The notes: generated by a model from the letters alone, not told the origin. Positions 27,435 through 36,546 are shown, counted from the stretch's first letter. The stretch is DNA of 45,019 nt from an uncultured Holophagaceae bacterium (GCA_903937385.1 CAIZZF010000012.1:1-45019), one strand, 5' to 3'. Program-made: numbers and translations.

Positions 27435-28592
27435 CTAGGCGATGGAGGCGACGACCTTGGTGGCGGCGTCCCTGAGGTCGGCGGCAACGATCAGGTTCAG
27501 GCCGCTGGCAGCCAGGATGGCCTTGCCTTCCTCGACGTTGGTGCCCTCGAGACGAACCACCACCGGCACCTTGATGCCGATTTCCTTCGCGGCCTTCACG
27601 ATGCCACCAGCGACGATGTCACAGCGCATGATGCCGCCAAAGATGTTCACCAGCACGGCCTTCACGGCGGGGTCGTTGAGGATGATGCGGAAGGCGTTCT
27701 TCACCGCGTCCTCGGTGGCGCTGCCGCCCACATCCAGGAAGTTGGCGGGGGAGCCGCCGTGGTACTTGATGATGTCCATGGTGCCCATGGCCAGGCCCGC
27801 GCCGTTCACCATGCAGCCGATCTCACCATCCAGCTTGATGAAGTTCAGGTTGTACTTGCTGGCGTCGATCTCCTCCTCGGCCTCTTCGTTGAGGTCGCGG
27901 AAGGCGAGGACATCGGGGTGCCGGAAGAGGCCGTTGTCATCGAAGCCGATCTTGGCGTCCAGGGCCGTGACATCGCCCGTCTTGGTGACCACCAGCGGAT
28001 TGATCTCCACCATGGAGCAGTCCTTGTCCACGAAGAGCTTGTAGAGGTTCTGCAGGAAGACCACGCCCTGCTTGAAGGCATCGCCCTCGAGGCCGAGCGC
28101 GAAGGCGACTTGGCGGGCCTGGAAGCCACAGAGGCCCAGGGCCGGATCCACGGCGACCTTGACGATCTTCTCGGGGGTCTTCTCGGCGACCTCTTCGATC
28201 TCCACGCCGCCCTCGGTGGAGGCCAGGATGGTGATGCGGCTGGAGGAGCGGTCCACCAGGAAGCTCAGGTAGAGCTCCCGGGCGATGTCCACGGGCTTGG
28301 AGAGGAACACGGTGCGGACCTTACGGCCCTCGGGACCGGTCTGCTTGGTGACCAGCTGCATGCCGGCCATGGCCTTGAACAGCTCCGCGGCCTTGTCGGG
28401 GTCCGTGGCGAACTTGACGCCGCCGCCCTTACCGCGGCCACCGGCGTGGATCTGGGCCTTCACGACGCTGGCGCCGCCGAAGCCCTTCGTGATCATGCGC
28501 GCCTCTTCGGCATCCTGGGCCACCTGCCCATCGGGCGTGGCCACCTTGTACTGCCGGAGCAGTTCTTTGGCTTGGTATTCATGGATGTTCAT
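27435..28592 (-). CDS. sucC: Succinate-CoA ligase, beta subunit
   Basis: 385 residues with the ATP-grasp N-terminal domain ([34 protein letters not shown]) and the C-terminal CoA-ligase domain ([48 protein letters not shown]). Grip residues [10 protein letters not shown] are present. It nucleotide-binds and, with SucD, converts succinyl-CoA to succinate with ATP or GTP formation. CGGAG precedes ATG 28592. First gene of the sucCD unit, divergent from pilT across 102 bases. Confidence 0.97.
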   Translation of the reverse strand: MNIHEYQAKELLRQYKVATPDGQVAQDAEEARMITKGFGGASVVKAQIHAGGRGKGGGVKFATDPDKAAELFKAMAGMQLVTKQTGPEGRKVRTVFLSKPVDIARELYLSFLVDRSSSRITILASTEGGVEIEEVAEKTPEKIVKVAVDPALGLCGFQARQVAFALGLEGDAFKQGVVFLQNLYKLFVDKDCSMVEINPLVVTKTGDVTALDAKIGFDDNGLFRHPDVLAFRDLNEEAEEEIDASKYNLNFIKLDGEIGCMVNGAGLAMGTMDIIKYHGGSPANFLDVGGSATEDAVKNAFRIILNDPAVKAVLVNIFGGIMRCDIVAGGIVKAAKEIGIKVPVVVRLEGTNVEEGKAILAASGLNLIVAADLRDAATKVVASIA

Positions 28593-28694
28593 GCGGGCTC
28601 CGTTGAGTTACCTCCAGTCTAGCGGCCGAACGCCCTGCGCCGAACCACGAAGGCTGTGACCCATGGCATCCTTTGAGTGTCCCGGAGTCCTCCC

Positions 28695-30233
28695 ATGGCC
28701 CAGCTGGATCGACTGCTCTCCCACGTCATCGCGAAAGCAGGCCTCCGGCTAGAGGTAAAAGCCGACCGGAAACCCCGGCTTGAACTGAAAACGGGCGAGA
28801 CCGTGGACCTGCTGCCCAACCCGCTTCCCGCCGTGATGGTGGAGGTGCTGGCGGGTGACGTGGTACCCCCGGCCCTGAAGGGCACCTGGCAGAACGACGG
28901 CCAGGCCGAGTTCGACTACGAGCAGGGCGGCCAGGCCTTCCGGATCCGCCTGAGCCGCTTTCAGGACACTCCCCAGATCCTGGCGGTCCACCTGGGTCCC
29001 TCCCCAAAGCCGCTGGCAGGGGTATTACCTGAAGCCCCTCCGGCGCCTGTAGCCCCCGCGGTCCAGGCGGCGGACCCCGAAGCGCCTCGCCCCGTGGCGG
29101 TCCCCCGCCCCGGCCGCAAGGCCCAGGGCCATCCCCTCGCGGAGCGCCTGCTATCCAAGCTGTTGGAGAAGAAGGGCTCCGACCTGCACTGCACCGCCCA
29201 TGAGCCGCCCCTGGCTCGCGTCCACGGCGACATGCAGGAGCTCGAGGGCTTCGGCCCGATCGATCCTGCCACCTTGCTGGAGATGATGGAGGCCCTGGCC
29301 ACGGCCTCGGCCTGGCAGCGCTTCCAGGAGCACCACGACGCGGACTTCGCCTATCCCTACGAGGCCGGCGGCTGCCGCCTGCGCGTGAACTACTTCCAGG
29401 ACCGGGTGGGACCCGGGTTCGTGTGCCGGGTCATCCCCAACCAGCTGCCGGATCCTGACAAGCTGGGGTTGCCCGAGCCCATTCGCCGGCTGGCCGGGCT
29501 CTCCAAGGGGCTCGTGCTGGTGACCGGCCCAACGGGCAGCGGAAAGTCCACCACCCTGGCCGCCATCGTGGACCTGGCCAACCAGAAGCGGCGGGACCAC
29601 ATCCTCACCATCGAGGATCCCATCGAGTTCGTGCACCCCCGCAAGGGCTGCCTGGTGAACCAGCGCGAGGTGGGCACCCACACAGACAGCTTCAAGAGCG
29701 GCCTCCGGGCGGCCCTGCGCGAGGACCCGGACATCGTCATGGTCGGCGAGATGCGGGACCTGGAGACCATCGCCATCGCCCTGGAAACGGCCGTCACCGG
29801 CCATCTGGTGTTCGGCACCCTGCACACCAGCAGCGCCATCGGCACCGTGGACCGCATCGTGGACCAGTTCCCCGCGGACCGGCAGCAGCAGATCCGGGTC
29901 ATGCTCGCGGACTCCCTCAAGTGCGTGGTCAGCCAGATCCTGATGAAGCGTGTGGGCGGCGGCCGCATTGCGGCCCTGGAGACCCTCTTCATCACCCCGG
30001 CCATCGCGAACCTGATCCGGGAGGGCAAGAACTTCCAGATCGCCAGCGCGATGCAGACCGGCCGCAGCTACGGCCAGCGCCTGATGAATGACGCCCTGGT
30101 GGAGCTCATCAAGGACCGGAAGGTCGAGGCCATGGAGGCCTACATCCGGTGCCCAGACAAGGAGTCCTTCATCGCCGCCTGCAAGCGCGCCGGCATCCCC
30201 TTCGACCTGCGGATCGGGGAGCCTGAGGCCTAA
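28695..30233 (+). CDS. pilT: Type IV pilus retraction ATPase with duplicated N-terminal domain
   Basis: 512 residues from ATG 28695 behind GGAG. The C-terminal ATPase has Walker A GPTGSGKST (277-285), Asp box TIEDPIEFVH, Walker B DPDIVMVGEMRD (about 344) and the His box LVFGTLHTSSA. An ordinary PilT is about 350 residues. The extra N-terminus holds a degenerate copy (about 4-100, ending EQGGQAFRIRLSRFQD) of the N-terminal PilT domain that occurs in normal form at about 150-246 (EAGGCRLRVNYFQD). A Pro/Ala linker joins them. Powers pilus retraction. No other pil genes are adjacent. PilT versus PilU cannot be settled by eye. Confidence 0.85.
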   Translation: MAQLDRLLSHVIAKAGLRLEVKADRKPRLELKTGETVDLLPNPLPAVMVEVLAGDVVPPALKGTWQNDGQAEFDYEQGGQAFRIRLSRFQDTPQILAVHLGPSPKPLAGVLPEAPPAPVAPAVQAADPEAPRPVAVPRPGRKAQGHPLAERLLSKLLEKKGSDLHCTAHEPPLARVHGDMQELEGFGPIDPATLLEMMEALATASAWQRFQEHHDADFAYPYEAGGCRLRVNYFQDRVGPGFVCRVIPNQLPDPDKLGLPEPIRRLAGLSKGLVLVTGPTGSGKSTTLAAIVDLANQKRRDHILTIEDPIEFVHPRKGCLVNQREVGTHTDSFKSGLRAALREDPDIVMVGEMRDLETIAIALETAVTGHLVFGTLHTSSAIGTVDRIVDQFPADRQQQIRVMLADSLKCVVSQILMKRVGGGRIAALETLFITPAIANLIREGKNFQIASAMQTGRSYGQRLMNDALVELIKDRKVEAMEAYIRCPDKESFIAACKRAGIPFDLRIGEPEA

Positions 30234-30324
30234 ACGCGGACCGACTTTCTCCGAATCCCGACCAGGAGACCGCCCTTGCGCGGCGAGGCGGCCTTCCCAT
30301 GCTGTACAAGGTGGGAGGCGGGAG

Positions 30325-31611
30325 ATGTCCGGTCCATCAGGCAAGTCCTCTCAGCTCCATCAGTTCCCGGTCCACGCGAAGGGCCCCCTGCCCCCCCGGT
30401 CCCGGCGGGGCCTCCCGGTGGTGGCCGTGCTGCCCTTCCTGGACTTGCGGCCCGAGGGCGGCGAGGAGCCGCTAGCGGAAGGGCTCGCGGAGGAGCTTCT
30501 CCAGGCGCTGAACCAGGTGGAGGGGCTCCGGGTCATCTCGCGGACCACCTCCTTCCTGTATGGAGGGTCCGGCCTCGCCCTGGCCGAGATAGGGCGCCGC
30601 CTGCAGGCGGACGCCGTTCTGGGAGGCTCTCTCCAGCCCCAGGGCGACCTGTTGAGCGTCAAGGCGGAGCTGCTCGCCGTGGCCAATGATCAGGTGCTGT
30701 GGACTCGGACCTTTGTCTTCGACCGGAAGGACCTGTTCCCGGCCCTGGAAGAGCTCATCCAGGGCGTTGCCGGGGCCCTCAAGACCACCCCGCCGCCCCT
30801 GATCCGGCGGGCCTTGGACCTCCGAGCCTACGAATACTACCTGCGCGGCCGGAGCTACTACTACCGCTTCAACCGCCACGGGATGGCCTTCGCCGCCCAG
30901 ATGTTCCAGCGGGCCCTGGACCTCGACTCGAGCTACGCCTCGGCCTGGGCGGGGCTGGCGAACTGCGCGGCCTACTCCCACATCTACATCGAGCGCACCG
31001 AGGCCCAGCGGGAACTCGCCGAGGCTTGCAGCCGAAGGGCTTTGGAACTGGATCCCACCCTCGCCGAAGCCCATGCATCCCGGGGCGCAGCCCTTTCCGC
31101 GGCGGGCCAGGCCGAGGAGGCCGAGGCAGCCTTCGAGACCGCGCTGCGGCTGGATCCCAATCTCTACGAGGCCGCCTACTTCTATGCCCGGCACTGCTTT
31201 GCCGCCGGGAAGCTCGAGCGCGCCATCGAGTATTTCGAGTGGGCGGCGGCCCTGCGCCCCGAGGACTTCCAGGCCATCCTGCTCGTGGCCCAGGCCTACC
31301 ACAGCCTGGGCGTCGAGGACGAGGCCGAGCGGGCCCGCTACCTCGGAGCCAACGCCCTGGTGGCCCTGGGCGAGCGGGAGAAGGGCCTGGCCTGGGCGCG
31401 TTTGGCCCGGAGCATGGACCCGGACGATCCCATGCTGCTCTACAACCTCGGCTGCATCAACGCCCTGGCGGGCGAACCTGCCGAGGCCCTGGCCTGCCTG
31501 GAGCGGGCCGTGGCCGCAGGCCTCACCCAGAAGGACTGGCTGCGCCACGATGGCGACCTGGACGCCCTCCGGGAGCTTCCGGAATTCCAGCGCCTGCTCG
31601 AGACCGTCTAG
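30325..31611 (+). CDS. TolB-N/FlgO-like and tetratricopeptide-repeat protein
   Basis: 428 residues from ATG 30325 behind GGGAGGCGGGAG. Residues about 30-150 form a TolB-N/FlgO-like domain (VVAVLPFLDLRPEGGEEPLAEGLAEELLQAL, ADAVLGGSLQPQGDLLSVKAEL). This module commonly follows DNA-binding or cyclase domains in CadC-like regulators; no such domain is present here. From about 175 there are TPR units (YEYYLRGRSYYYRF, AEACSRRALELDPTLAEAHASRGAALSAAGQAEEAE, LLYNLGCINALAGEPAEALACLERAV). No signal peptide. Likely a scaffold or partner protein. Follows pilT by 91 bases and converges with the prenyltransferase gene (4-base gap). Confidence 0.7.
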   Translation: MSGPSGKSSQLHQFPVHAKGPLPPRSRRGLPVVAVLPFLDLRPEGGEEPLAEGLAEELLQALNQVEGLRVISRTTSFLYGGSGLALAEIGRRLQADAVLGGSLQPQGDLLSVKAELLAVANDQVLWTRTFVFDRKDLFPALEELIQGVAGALKTTPPPLIRRALDLRAYEYYLRGRSYYYRFNRHGMAFAAQMFQRALDLDSSYASAWAGLANCAAYSHIYIERTEAQRELAEACSRRALELDPTLAEAHASRGAALSAAGQAEEAEAAFETALRLDPNLYEAAYFYARHCFAAGKLERAIEYFEWAAALRPEDFQAILLVAQAYHSLGVEDEAERARYLGANALVALGEREKGLAWARLARSMDPDDPMLLYNLGCINALAGEPAEALACLERAVAAGLTQKDWLRHDGDLDALRELPEFQRLLETV

Positions 31612-31615
31612 GCCG

Positions 31616-32611
31616 CTACTTGCTGCGCGACAGCAGGGCTTCGGGGATCTCGCGCAGCAGCTCACCTGTGGCCGGGTCACCGGCCACGGCAGCGAGGTGC
31701 GCCACGGCATTGCGGGAGGCGCGCAGGGCCAGGTCCCGGGTCTCGGCCAGGGCGTCGTGCCGGGCGATGAGCTCCCGCAGGCGGGCCTCCTCGTCGGCTG
31801 GAATGGGCACCTCCTCGCCCCGGTCCCAGATGGTGCGGACCAGGTCGCGGACCTCGTCCGGGGCCAACTCCAGCAGGGTCAGCATGGGCAGCGTGAGCTT
31901 GCCCTCGCGCAGGTCGCTGAAGGCGGGCTTGCCCAGCTCGGCGCTGGTGGCGGTGTAGTCCAGCAGGTCGTCCACCAGCTGGAAGGCGCGGCCCACTTCC
32001 AGGCCATACTGCCGCATGGCCAGGCACTCCTCCGGGCTCCGGCCCGTGAGGACGGCCCCGCTCTCGGTGCAGCCGCTGAACAGCAGCGCGGTCTTGCGCT
32101 CCTGGATGTCGAAGTAGTCCTTGCGGCTGGTGTCCAGCTTGAAGAGCACGTCGTTCTGGATGAGCTCACCCTCGATCATGCGGGTGGTCACTTCCGCGAA
32201 GATCTCCATCATCCGCCAGCTGCGCCCGGCGATGGCCTCGCCCATGGCCACCAGGTAGAGCAGGTCGCCGAACAGCACCGTCAGGGTGTTGCCCCAGAGC
32301 CGGTTCAGCGTGGGCATGCCCCGCCGGAGCTGGGCGTGGTCGATGACATCGTCGTGGACCAGGGTCGCCGTGTGGATCAGTTCGAAGACGGCTCCGAAGC
32401 GCACATCCTCCTCGCTCTGCACACCGCAGAACCGCGAGGAGAGCATGACCAGCGCGGGCCGGAGGCGCTTGCCCTGGCCCCCCCGGACGTGGTCGGCCAG
32501 CTTCTGGACCACCTCCACATCGCTCTGCAGGATGCGCTGCAGCTCTGCCTCCACCCCGGCCAGCTTGGGGGCGATGGGGAGGAAGTAGTGCGAGAGGTCG
32601 AGGCGCGCCAC
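31616..32611 (-). CDS. Long-chain polyprenyl diphosphate synthase
   Basis: 331 residues. First aspartate-rich motif DDVID (87-91) with HAQLRRGMPT, and second motif DDLLD (214-218). Other landmarks include GGQGKRLRPALVMLSS and KLTLPMLTLL. Makes the isoprenoid side chain of quinones, or another C30-C50 product; chain length cannot be read by eye. The start is GTG 32611, one base after the yajQ stop (TAA-g-GTG), so the two genes are translationally coupled on the - strand. Confidence 0.9.
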   Translation of the reverse strand: MARLDLSHYFLPIAPKLAGVEAELQRILQSDVEVVQKLADHVRGGQGKRLRPALVMLSSRFCGVQSEEDVRFGAVFELIHTATLVHDDVIDHAQLRRGMPTLNRLWGNTLTVLFGDLLYLVAMGEAIAGRSWRMMEIFAEVTTRMIEGELIQNDVLFKLDTSRKDYFDIQERKTALLFSGCTESGAVLTGRSPEECLAMRQYGLEVGRAFQLVDDLLDYTATSAELGKPAFSDLREGKLTLPMLTLLELAPDEVRDLVRTIWDRGEEVPIPADEEARLRELIARHDALAETRDLALRASRNAVAHLAAVAGDPATGELLREIPEALLSRSK

Positions 32612-32612
32612 C

Positions 32613-33110
32613 TTAGCCCCGGTAGTTCGTGAACTGCAGGTCCAGGCCCTGGTCGTCCCGCTTGAAGAGGGCGATGACCTCCTGCAGGTCGTCGCGGCTC
32701 TTGCCGCTCACCCGCAGCTGGTCACCCTGGATGCTGGCCTGCACCTTGATTTTGGCGTCCTTGATGGCCTTGATGAGACCCTTGGCCTTCTCCACGGGGA
32801 TGCCCTGGTTGATGGTCACCTCCTGGCGCACGCTGCCCTTGGACGCCGGCTCGAGCTTGCCGTAGACCATGCTGCGGATGCTGACGCCGCGCTTGTGCAG
32901 CTTGGTCTGCAGCACGTCGATTACGGCCTTGAGCTTCACCTCGTCGTCGCTGCTGAGCACCAGCACCTTGTCATCCTTCAGCTCGATCTTGGAGACCGAA
33001 CCCTTGAAGTCGTAGCGCTGGCCGATCTCCTTCATGGCCTGGGACACCGCATTCTTGACCTCGTCCAGGTCGACCTTGCAGACGACGTCGAAAGAGCACT
33101 CGCTGGCCAT
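32613..33110 (-). CDS. yajQ: YajQ-family nucleotide-binding protein
   Basis: 165 residues, the family length. MASECSFDVVCKVDLDEVKNAVSQAMKEIGQRYDFKGS, ISKIELKDDK-like centre and the C-terminal KSRDDLQEVIALFKRDDQGLDLQFTNYRG are classic. Members bind nucleotides or RNA, and in Xanthomonas a member acts as a cyclic-di-GMP receptor; whether this one does is unknown. GGAG precedes the ATG at 33110. Co-directional and coupled with the polyprenyl synthase gene. Confidence 0.93.
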   Translation of the reverse strand: MASECSFDVVCKVDLDEVKNAVSQAMKEIGQRYDFKGSVSKIELKDDKVLVLSSDDEVKLKAVIDVLQTKLHKRGVSIRSMVYGKLEPASKGSVRQEVTINQGIPVEKAKGLIKAIKDAKIKVQASIQGDQLRVSGKSRDDLQEVIALFKRDDQGLDLQFTNYRG

Positions 33111-33159
33111 GGGAACTCCTCAGGGTGATCAGGCTTCCAGACTAACGCCCACAGCGGCC

Positions 33160-33196
33160 TTGGAAAAGATGAAGACCGAACGATCGACTTTTCCAA
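33160..33196. terminator. Inverted repeat TTGGAAAAG/CTTTTCCAA
   Basis: A perfect 9-bp repeat, TTGGAAAAG (33160-33168) and CTTTTCCAA (33188-33196), around a 19-base spacer containing CGATCG. It lies 9 bases beyond the stop of the - strand envelope gene and 50 upstream of yajQ. It could be a terminator stem, an operator for yajQ, or both. Confidence 0.45.
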
Positions 33197-33204
33197 GCGC
33201 CGGC

Positions 33205-34266
33205 TCAAGGCTTCGCGGGCCCGCCCAGGCTGCGGAAGAAGGCCAGCGTGCTGAGCCGGAAGCCCACCAGGACCACGGCCTCATCCTTCCCGTGGCGGCC
33301 CTTGTTCACGGAGCCCTCCATGTAGAAGTCGCCACTGGCGCCCTGGGAACCGAACTGGGACAGGACGACCCGGCCCCGCATGTAAACCCTGTCCTGGTAG
33401 CGAAAGAGAGGATCGCGCAGGTAGGACCACTCGGCGAAGGAGCCCTTGAAGGAGCCCTCCTCCTGCCGGGTCGTGAGGCCGAGCTTGAAGCGGTTGCGGA
33501 ATTCGTTTCGGGCCGTGCCGATCAAGTCCTCCTGCACCACGGGCTGGCTGAAGCCCACCACCCCGGCGGTGCCGACCACACCCCAGCTCACCCGCTCCGT
33601 GAGGGTCTGCATCCACCAGAGGCCCACCTCGCCCCGGAAGTGGCCGCTGCTGGTGATCACGTTCAGGGTCTCCGAGGTCTCGAAGCTGGAGGACTGGAAG
33701 GCGAGGGTGCTGAAGACCTCCCACCAGGTGTCCTGGGCCGGCCTACGGAAGGTCTGCCGGATGTCCAGGGCCACGAAAGGACGCGACTTGGAGAAGAAAG
33801 AGCCCTGGGTGTCCCCTTCACTGAAGAGGCTGGAGAACTGGAAGCCGCCGTAGAGGTCCACCTTGAGCTCGTCCGCGTCAAGCTTGAGCGGATCCTCCAC
33901 CCAGCGCTTGCGGGCGATGACCCGGTCCAGCTCCCGGAACTCCGCCAGCACCCGGGACTGGCCCACCACCAGGGCCTGGGCCTGGGGCAGGTTCGGGGAG
34001 CCCTCGCGCTCGAGGGTGTTCCGGAGCGACTGGGCCTGCTGGAGACCGCGCTCCACCTCGAGAATTCGATATTGCAGCTCACGCTGCTTGGTCCGCAGCT
34101 CCTTGAAGAAGGTCCGCCGGTCCGCTGGTGCGAGGGCCTGGATGGCCGCGTCCAGCTCCGCCTCGAAGCGCGGGTTGGGGGCGCCGGCCACCTGGCAGAA
34201 GGGCACCGCGGGCTGGGCCACCAGGGCCACGCAGCAGACGGGGGCAAGCAGGGCGGGTCGGAGCAT
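33205..34266 (-). CDS. Hypothetical exported protein, coiled-coil plus beta-rich C-terminus
   Basis: 353 residues, function not recognised. A signal peptide (about 1-18) is followed by a helical, Arg/Glu/Gln-rich stretch with coiled-coil character (about 33-125, including KELRTKQRELQYRILEVERGL). The second half (about 135-350) alternates aromatic and polar residues (YGGFQFSSLFSEGD, WWMQTLTERVSWGVVGTAG, SFAEWSYLRDPLFRY, DFYMEGSVNKGRH) and ends in FRLSTLAFFRS, which looks like an outer-membrane beta-barrel. One base separates it from the Nudix gene upstream on the - strand. Confidence 0.6.
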   Translation of the reverse strand: MLRPALLAPVCCVALVAQPAVPFCQVAGAPNPRFEAELDAAIQALAPADRRTFFKELRTKQRELQYRILEVERGLQQAQSLRNTLEREGSPNLPQAQALVVGQSRVLAEFRELDRVIARKRWVEDPLKLDADELKVDLYGGFQFSSLFSEGDTQGSFFSKSRPFVALDIRQTFRRPAQDTWWEVFSTLAFQSSSFETSETLNVITSSGHFRGEVGLWWMQTLTERVSWGVVGTAGVVGFSQPVVQEDLIGTARNEFRNRFKLGLTTRQEEGSFKGSFAEWSYLRDPLFRYQDRVYMRGRVVLSQFGSQGASGDFYMEGSVNKGRHGKDEAVVLVGFRLSTLAFFRSLGGPAKP

Positions 34267-34267
34267 C

Positions 34268-34873
34268 TCAGGTCTCCAGCCTCTGCCGCAGCCCTGGCCA
34301 GCCTTCCCAGAGGCTCAGCAGCTGGAAGGCCGTCAGGACCAGCGCGTGGTGGATCTCGCCCCGCCGCATGCGAGTCTCCCACTCGGCCCAGGCACAGGCC
34401 CAGACCTGGAGCTCCTCGGCGGGATCCAGCTCCAGCCCGCCCTCGGGCTCGCAGTCCAGGGCCAGGAAGGTGTGGCAGCGGTTGGTCTGCGTGGCGGGAT
34501 TGGGGGTGCAGGAGCCCAGGGACACCCAGTTTCGGGAGACGAAGCCCGTCTCTTCCCGCAGCTCCCGGCGCGCCGCCCCTTCCGGGGCTTCGCCGTGGTC
34601 GCAGCCGCCCCCGGGGATCTCCAGGGTCGAGGCGTCGATGCCATGACGGAACTGTTCGACCACCAGCAGCTCCCCGGTCCGGGTGAAGGCCACCACGTTC
34701 ACCCAGTCCGGCCCTTCGAGGCGGTAGAAGGCGTGCTGGCGCCCCGTGTGGGGGCTGCGGCGCTGGGCCACGATCTGCCGGAAGATGCGCGAGTCCTGCC
34801 GGACGCTCTCGGACTCCTGCATCCAGGGAACGGCGGGATCGAAGCCCTCAGGCTGCTGATGGAGCAGGCGCAT
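34268..34873 (-). CDS. Nudix hydrolase
   Basis: 201 residues with a complete Nudix box at 89-111: G89-x5-E95, then R103-E104-L105, E107-E108-T-G110. VVEQFRHGIDASTLEIPGGG before it resembles ADP-sugar pyrophosphatases (NudF-like), but the substrate is unproven. The start (34873) overlaps the rhodanese stop by one base (TGATG), suggesting co-translation. Confidence 0.85.
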   Translation of the reverse strand: MRLLHQQPEGFDPAVPWMQESESVRQDSRIFRQIVAQRRSPHTGRQHAFYRLEGPDWVNVVAFTRTGELLVVEQFRHGIDASTLEIPGGGCDHGEAPEGAARRELREETGFVSRNWVSLGSCTPNPATQTNRCHTFLALDCEPEGGLELDPAEELQVWACAWAEWETRMRRGEIHHALVLTAFQLLSLWEGWPGLRQRLET

Positions 34874-35190
34874 CAGTACCTCGGCACGGAGGGATCCATC
34901 CGGCTGTAGGCGTTGATGCCGCCGGCCAGGTGGGCCAAGTCCTGGAAGCCCGCCCCAAGGAGAATCCGCAGCGCCTGCATGCTGCGGCCGCCGTGGTGGC
35001 AGTAGGCGGCCACGGGCCGGGCCGGATCCAGCTCCCCTAGCCTGGCGGACAGCTCCCCCAGGGGGATCAGGATGGCACCCGGCAGGTGGGCGATCTCGTG
35101 TTCCCAGGGCTCCCGCACATCAATGCGCTGGACGCTCTCCGGCAGGTCCCGAAAAACCTCAGCGGTGAGGTTATGGCCGCTCTCAAACAT
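34873..35190 (-). CDS. Rhodanese-domain protein (single domain)
   Basis: 105 residues from ATG 35190, which lies inside the end of the uridine kinase gene (8-base overlap). Single rhodanese fold: RIDVREPWEHEIAHLPGAILIPLGEL and active-site loop YCHHGGRSM with catalytic Cys64. Closest in layout to GlpE-type sulfurtransferases. The physiological sulfur donor is unknown. Confidence 0.85.
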   Translation of the reverse strand: MFESGHNLTAEVFRDLPESVQRIDVREPWEHEIAHLPGAILIPLGELSARLGELDPARPVAAYCHHGGRSMQALRILLGAGFQDLAHLAGGINAYSRMDPSVPRY

Positions 35191-35836
35191 GCTGGGGCTC
35201 TCCCTGACCGAGCACCCGGCTGCAGATGTGGTGGGTGATGACATCCAGGGCCGTGCGGTTCTCCACCCCTGTGGGAACGATCAGGTCCGCCCAGCGCTTG
35301 CTGGGCTCCACGAACTCCAGGTGCATGGGGCGGACGCTCTTCTCGTACTGGTCCATGACGCTCTCAAGGCTGCGGCCGCGCTCCTGGGTGTCCCGCCGGA
35401 TGCGCCGGAGGATCCGGATGTCCGCGTCCGTGTCCACGAAGATCTTGATGTCCAGCTGTTCCCGCAGCTCCGGCAGGGCGAAGAGCAGCAGGCCCTCCAG
35501 GATGACCACCTTGCCCGGGGGCACAGGTTCCTCCCACCCGGTGCGGTCCGAGAGGGTGAAGTCGTAGCGGGGCTTGCGGATGCTCTCGCCCCGATGGAGC
35601 GCCATCAGGTGGGCCGCCATCAGCTCCAGGTCAAAGGCATGGGGATGGTCCCAGTTCACGGTCCGGCCGCCGAACCGCCCCTTCACCACCTCAAGCGGGG
35701 CATAGTAGGCGTCCATGTCCAGCAGCATGGTGGCCACGGCCTTCTTCCGCAGCCGCTTCACCAGCTCGGCGGCCACCGAGGTCTTGCCGCTTCCGGAGCC
35801 TCCCACGATGCCCACCAGCATCGGCCTGTCCGTCAT
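35183..35836 (-). CDS. udk: Uridine kinase
   Basis: 217 residues from ATG 35836 (a GTG one codon earlier is possible). P-loop GGSGSGKT (12-19), DMDAYY, VNWDHPHAFD, PRYDFTLSDRTG, ILEGLLLFALPELREQLDIKIFVDTDADIRILRRIRRDTQERGRS, and a late IVPTGVENRTALDVI. All match uridine/cytidine kinase of pyrimidine salvage. Divergent from the lipoprotein gene at 35901, 64 bases away. Confidence 0.92.
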   Translation of the reverse strand: MTDRPMLVGIVGGSGSGKTSVAAELVKRLRKKAVATMLLDMDAYYAPLEVVKGRFGGRTVNWDHPHAFDLELMAAHLMALHRGESIRKPRYDFTLSDRTGWEEPVPPGKVVILEGLLLFALPELREQLDIKIFVDTDADIRILRRIRRDTQERGRSLESVMDQYEKSVRPMHLEFVEPSKRWADLIVPTGVENRTALDVITHHICSRVLGQGEPQHV

Positions 35837-35900
35837 CACGTCCCCCTTGGTGCTTCCATCCTACTTCAAGCTGGCCCCCGGTCCTGCTATGGTTCGGTCC

Positions 35901-36524
35901 ATGCTCTACCCGCGTGTGCTTCCCGTCCTGCTGCCGCTCCTGCTGCTGCTGGGCTGCGCCTCCGAGGACCCCCGCCTGCCCGGCAACCTCTACGAGGAGG
36001 CCCGGAAGCTGAACCTGGAGGGCCGCAGCGCCGAAGCGCGGACCATGATGAAGCAGCTGGCCGAGCGCTATCCAGACACCGAGGCCGCCCGCCAGGCCAA
36101 GCGGGACCTCTTTCTCATCGAGGCCTTCCTGAGCCGGGATGTCTCCGACCGCCAGAAGCAGGTCCGGGCCGCCATCAAGCGGGTCACCGACGCCCTCATC
36201 CGCTACAAGGGCAAGCGGGGGGAATACCCCTCGGCCCTGGCCGAGCTGGTGCCGGAGTATGTGGACCGCCTGCCCGAGACCCCCTGGGGACACCCGTTCT
36301 TCTACCGCCCCTACGTGACCCGGCCCATCGAGGATCTGCCCACCAAGCGCGGCCCCGCCCGGCAGCGCTTCAACACCAAATACGACGGCTACTACCTGGC
36401 CTGCCTCGGCCTCGACCTTGCGCCCGGCGGCGAGGGCCTGGCCGCGGACACCCTCATCAAGGATGGCCTGCCCCTGGGCGAGAGCAGCTTCCCCCCCCTG
36501 CCCCAGCCCCAGCCGCTGCGTTGA
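35901..36524 (+). CDS. Lipoprotein with GspG/pseudopilin-like C-terminal domain
   Basis: 207 residues from ATG 35901 (ATG 35889 is an alternative). Lipoprotein signal MLYPRVLPVLLPLLLLLGCASE with Cys19. Then a short TPR-like helical region (about 25-75; LNLEGRSAEARTMMKQLAERYPDTEAARQAKRDL). Then RVTDALIRYKGKRGEYPSALAELVPEYVDRLPETPWGHPFFYRP and a YDGYYLACLGLD close. This recalls the C-terminal domain of type II secretion GspG pseudopilins, but with a lipid anchor instead of a prepilin helix. Function unknown. Confidence 0.65.
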   Translation: MLYPRVLPVLLPLLLLLGCASEDPRLPGNLYEEARKLNLEGRSAEARTMMKQLAERYPDTEAARQAKRDLFLIEAFLSRDVSDRQKQVRAAIKRVTDALIRYKGKRGEYPSALAELVPEYVDRLPETPWGHPFFYRPYVTRPIEDLPTKRGPARQRFNTKYDGYYLACLGLDLAPGGEGLAADTLIKDGLPLGESSFPPLPQPQPLR

Positions 36525-36546
36525 GGTTCCAACCAGCCTTGAGACC

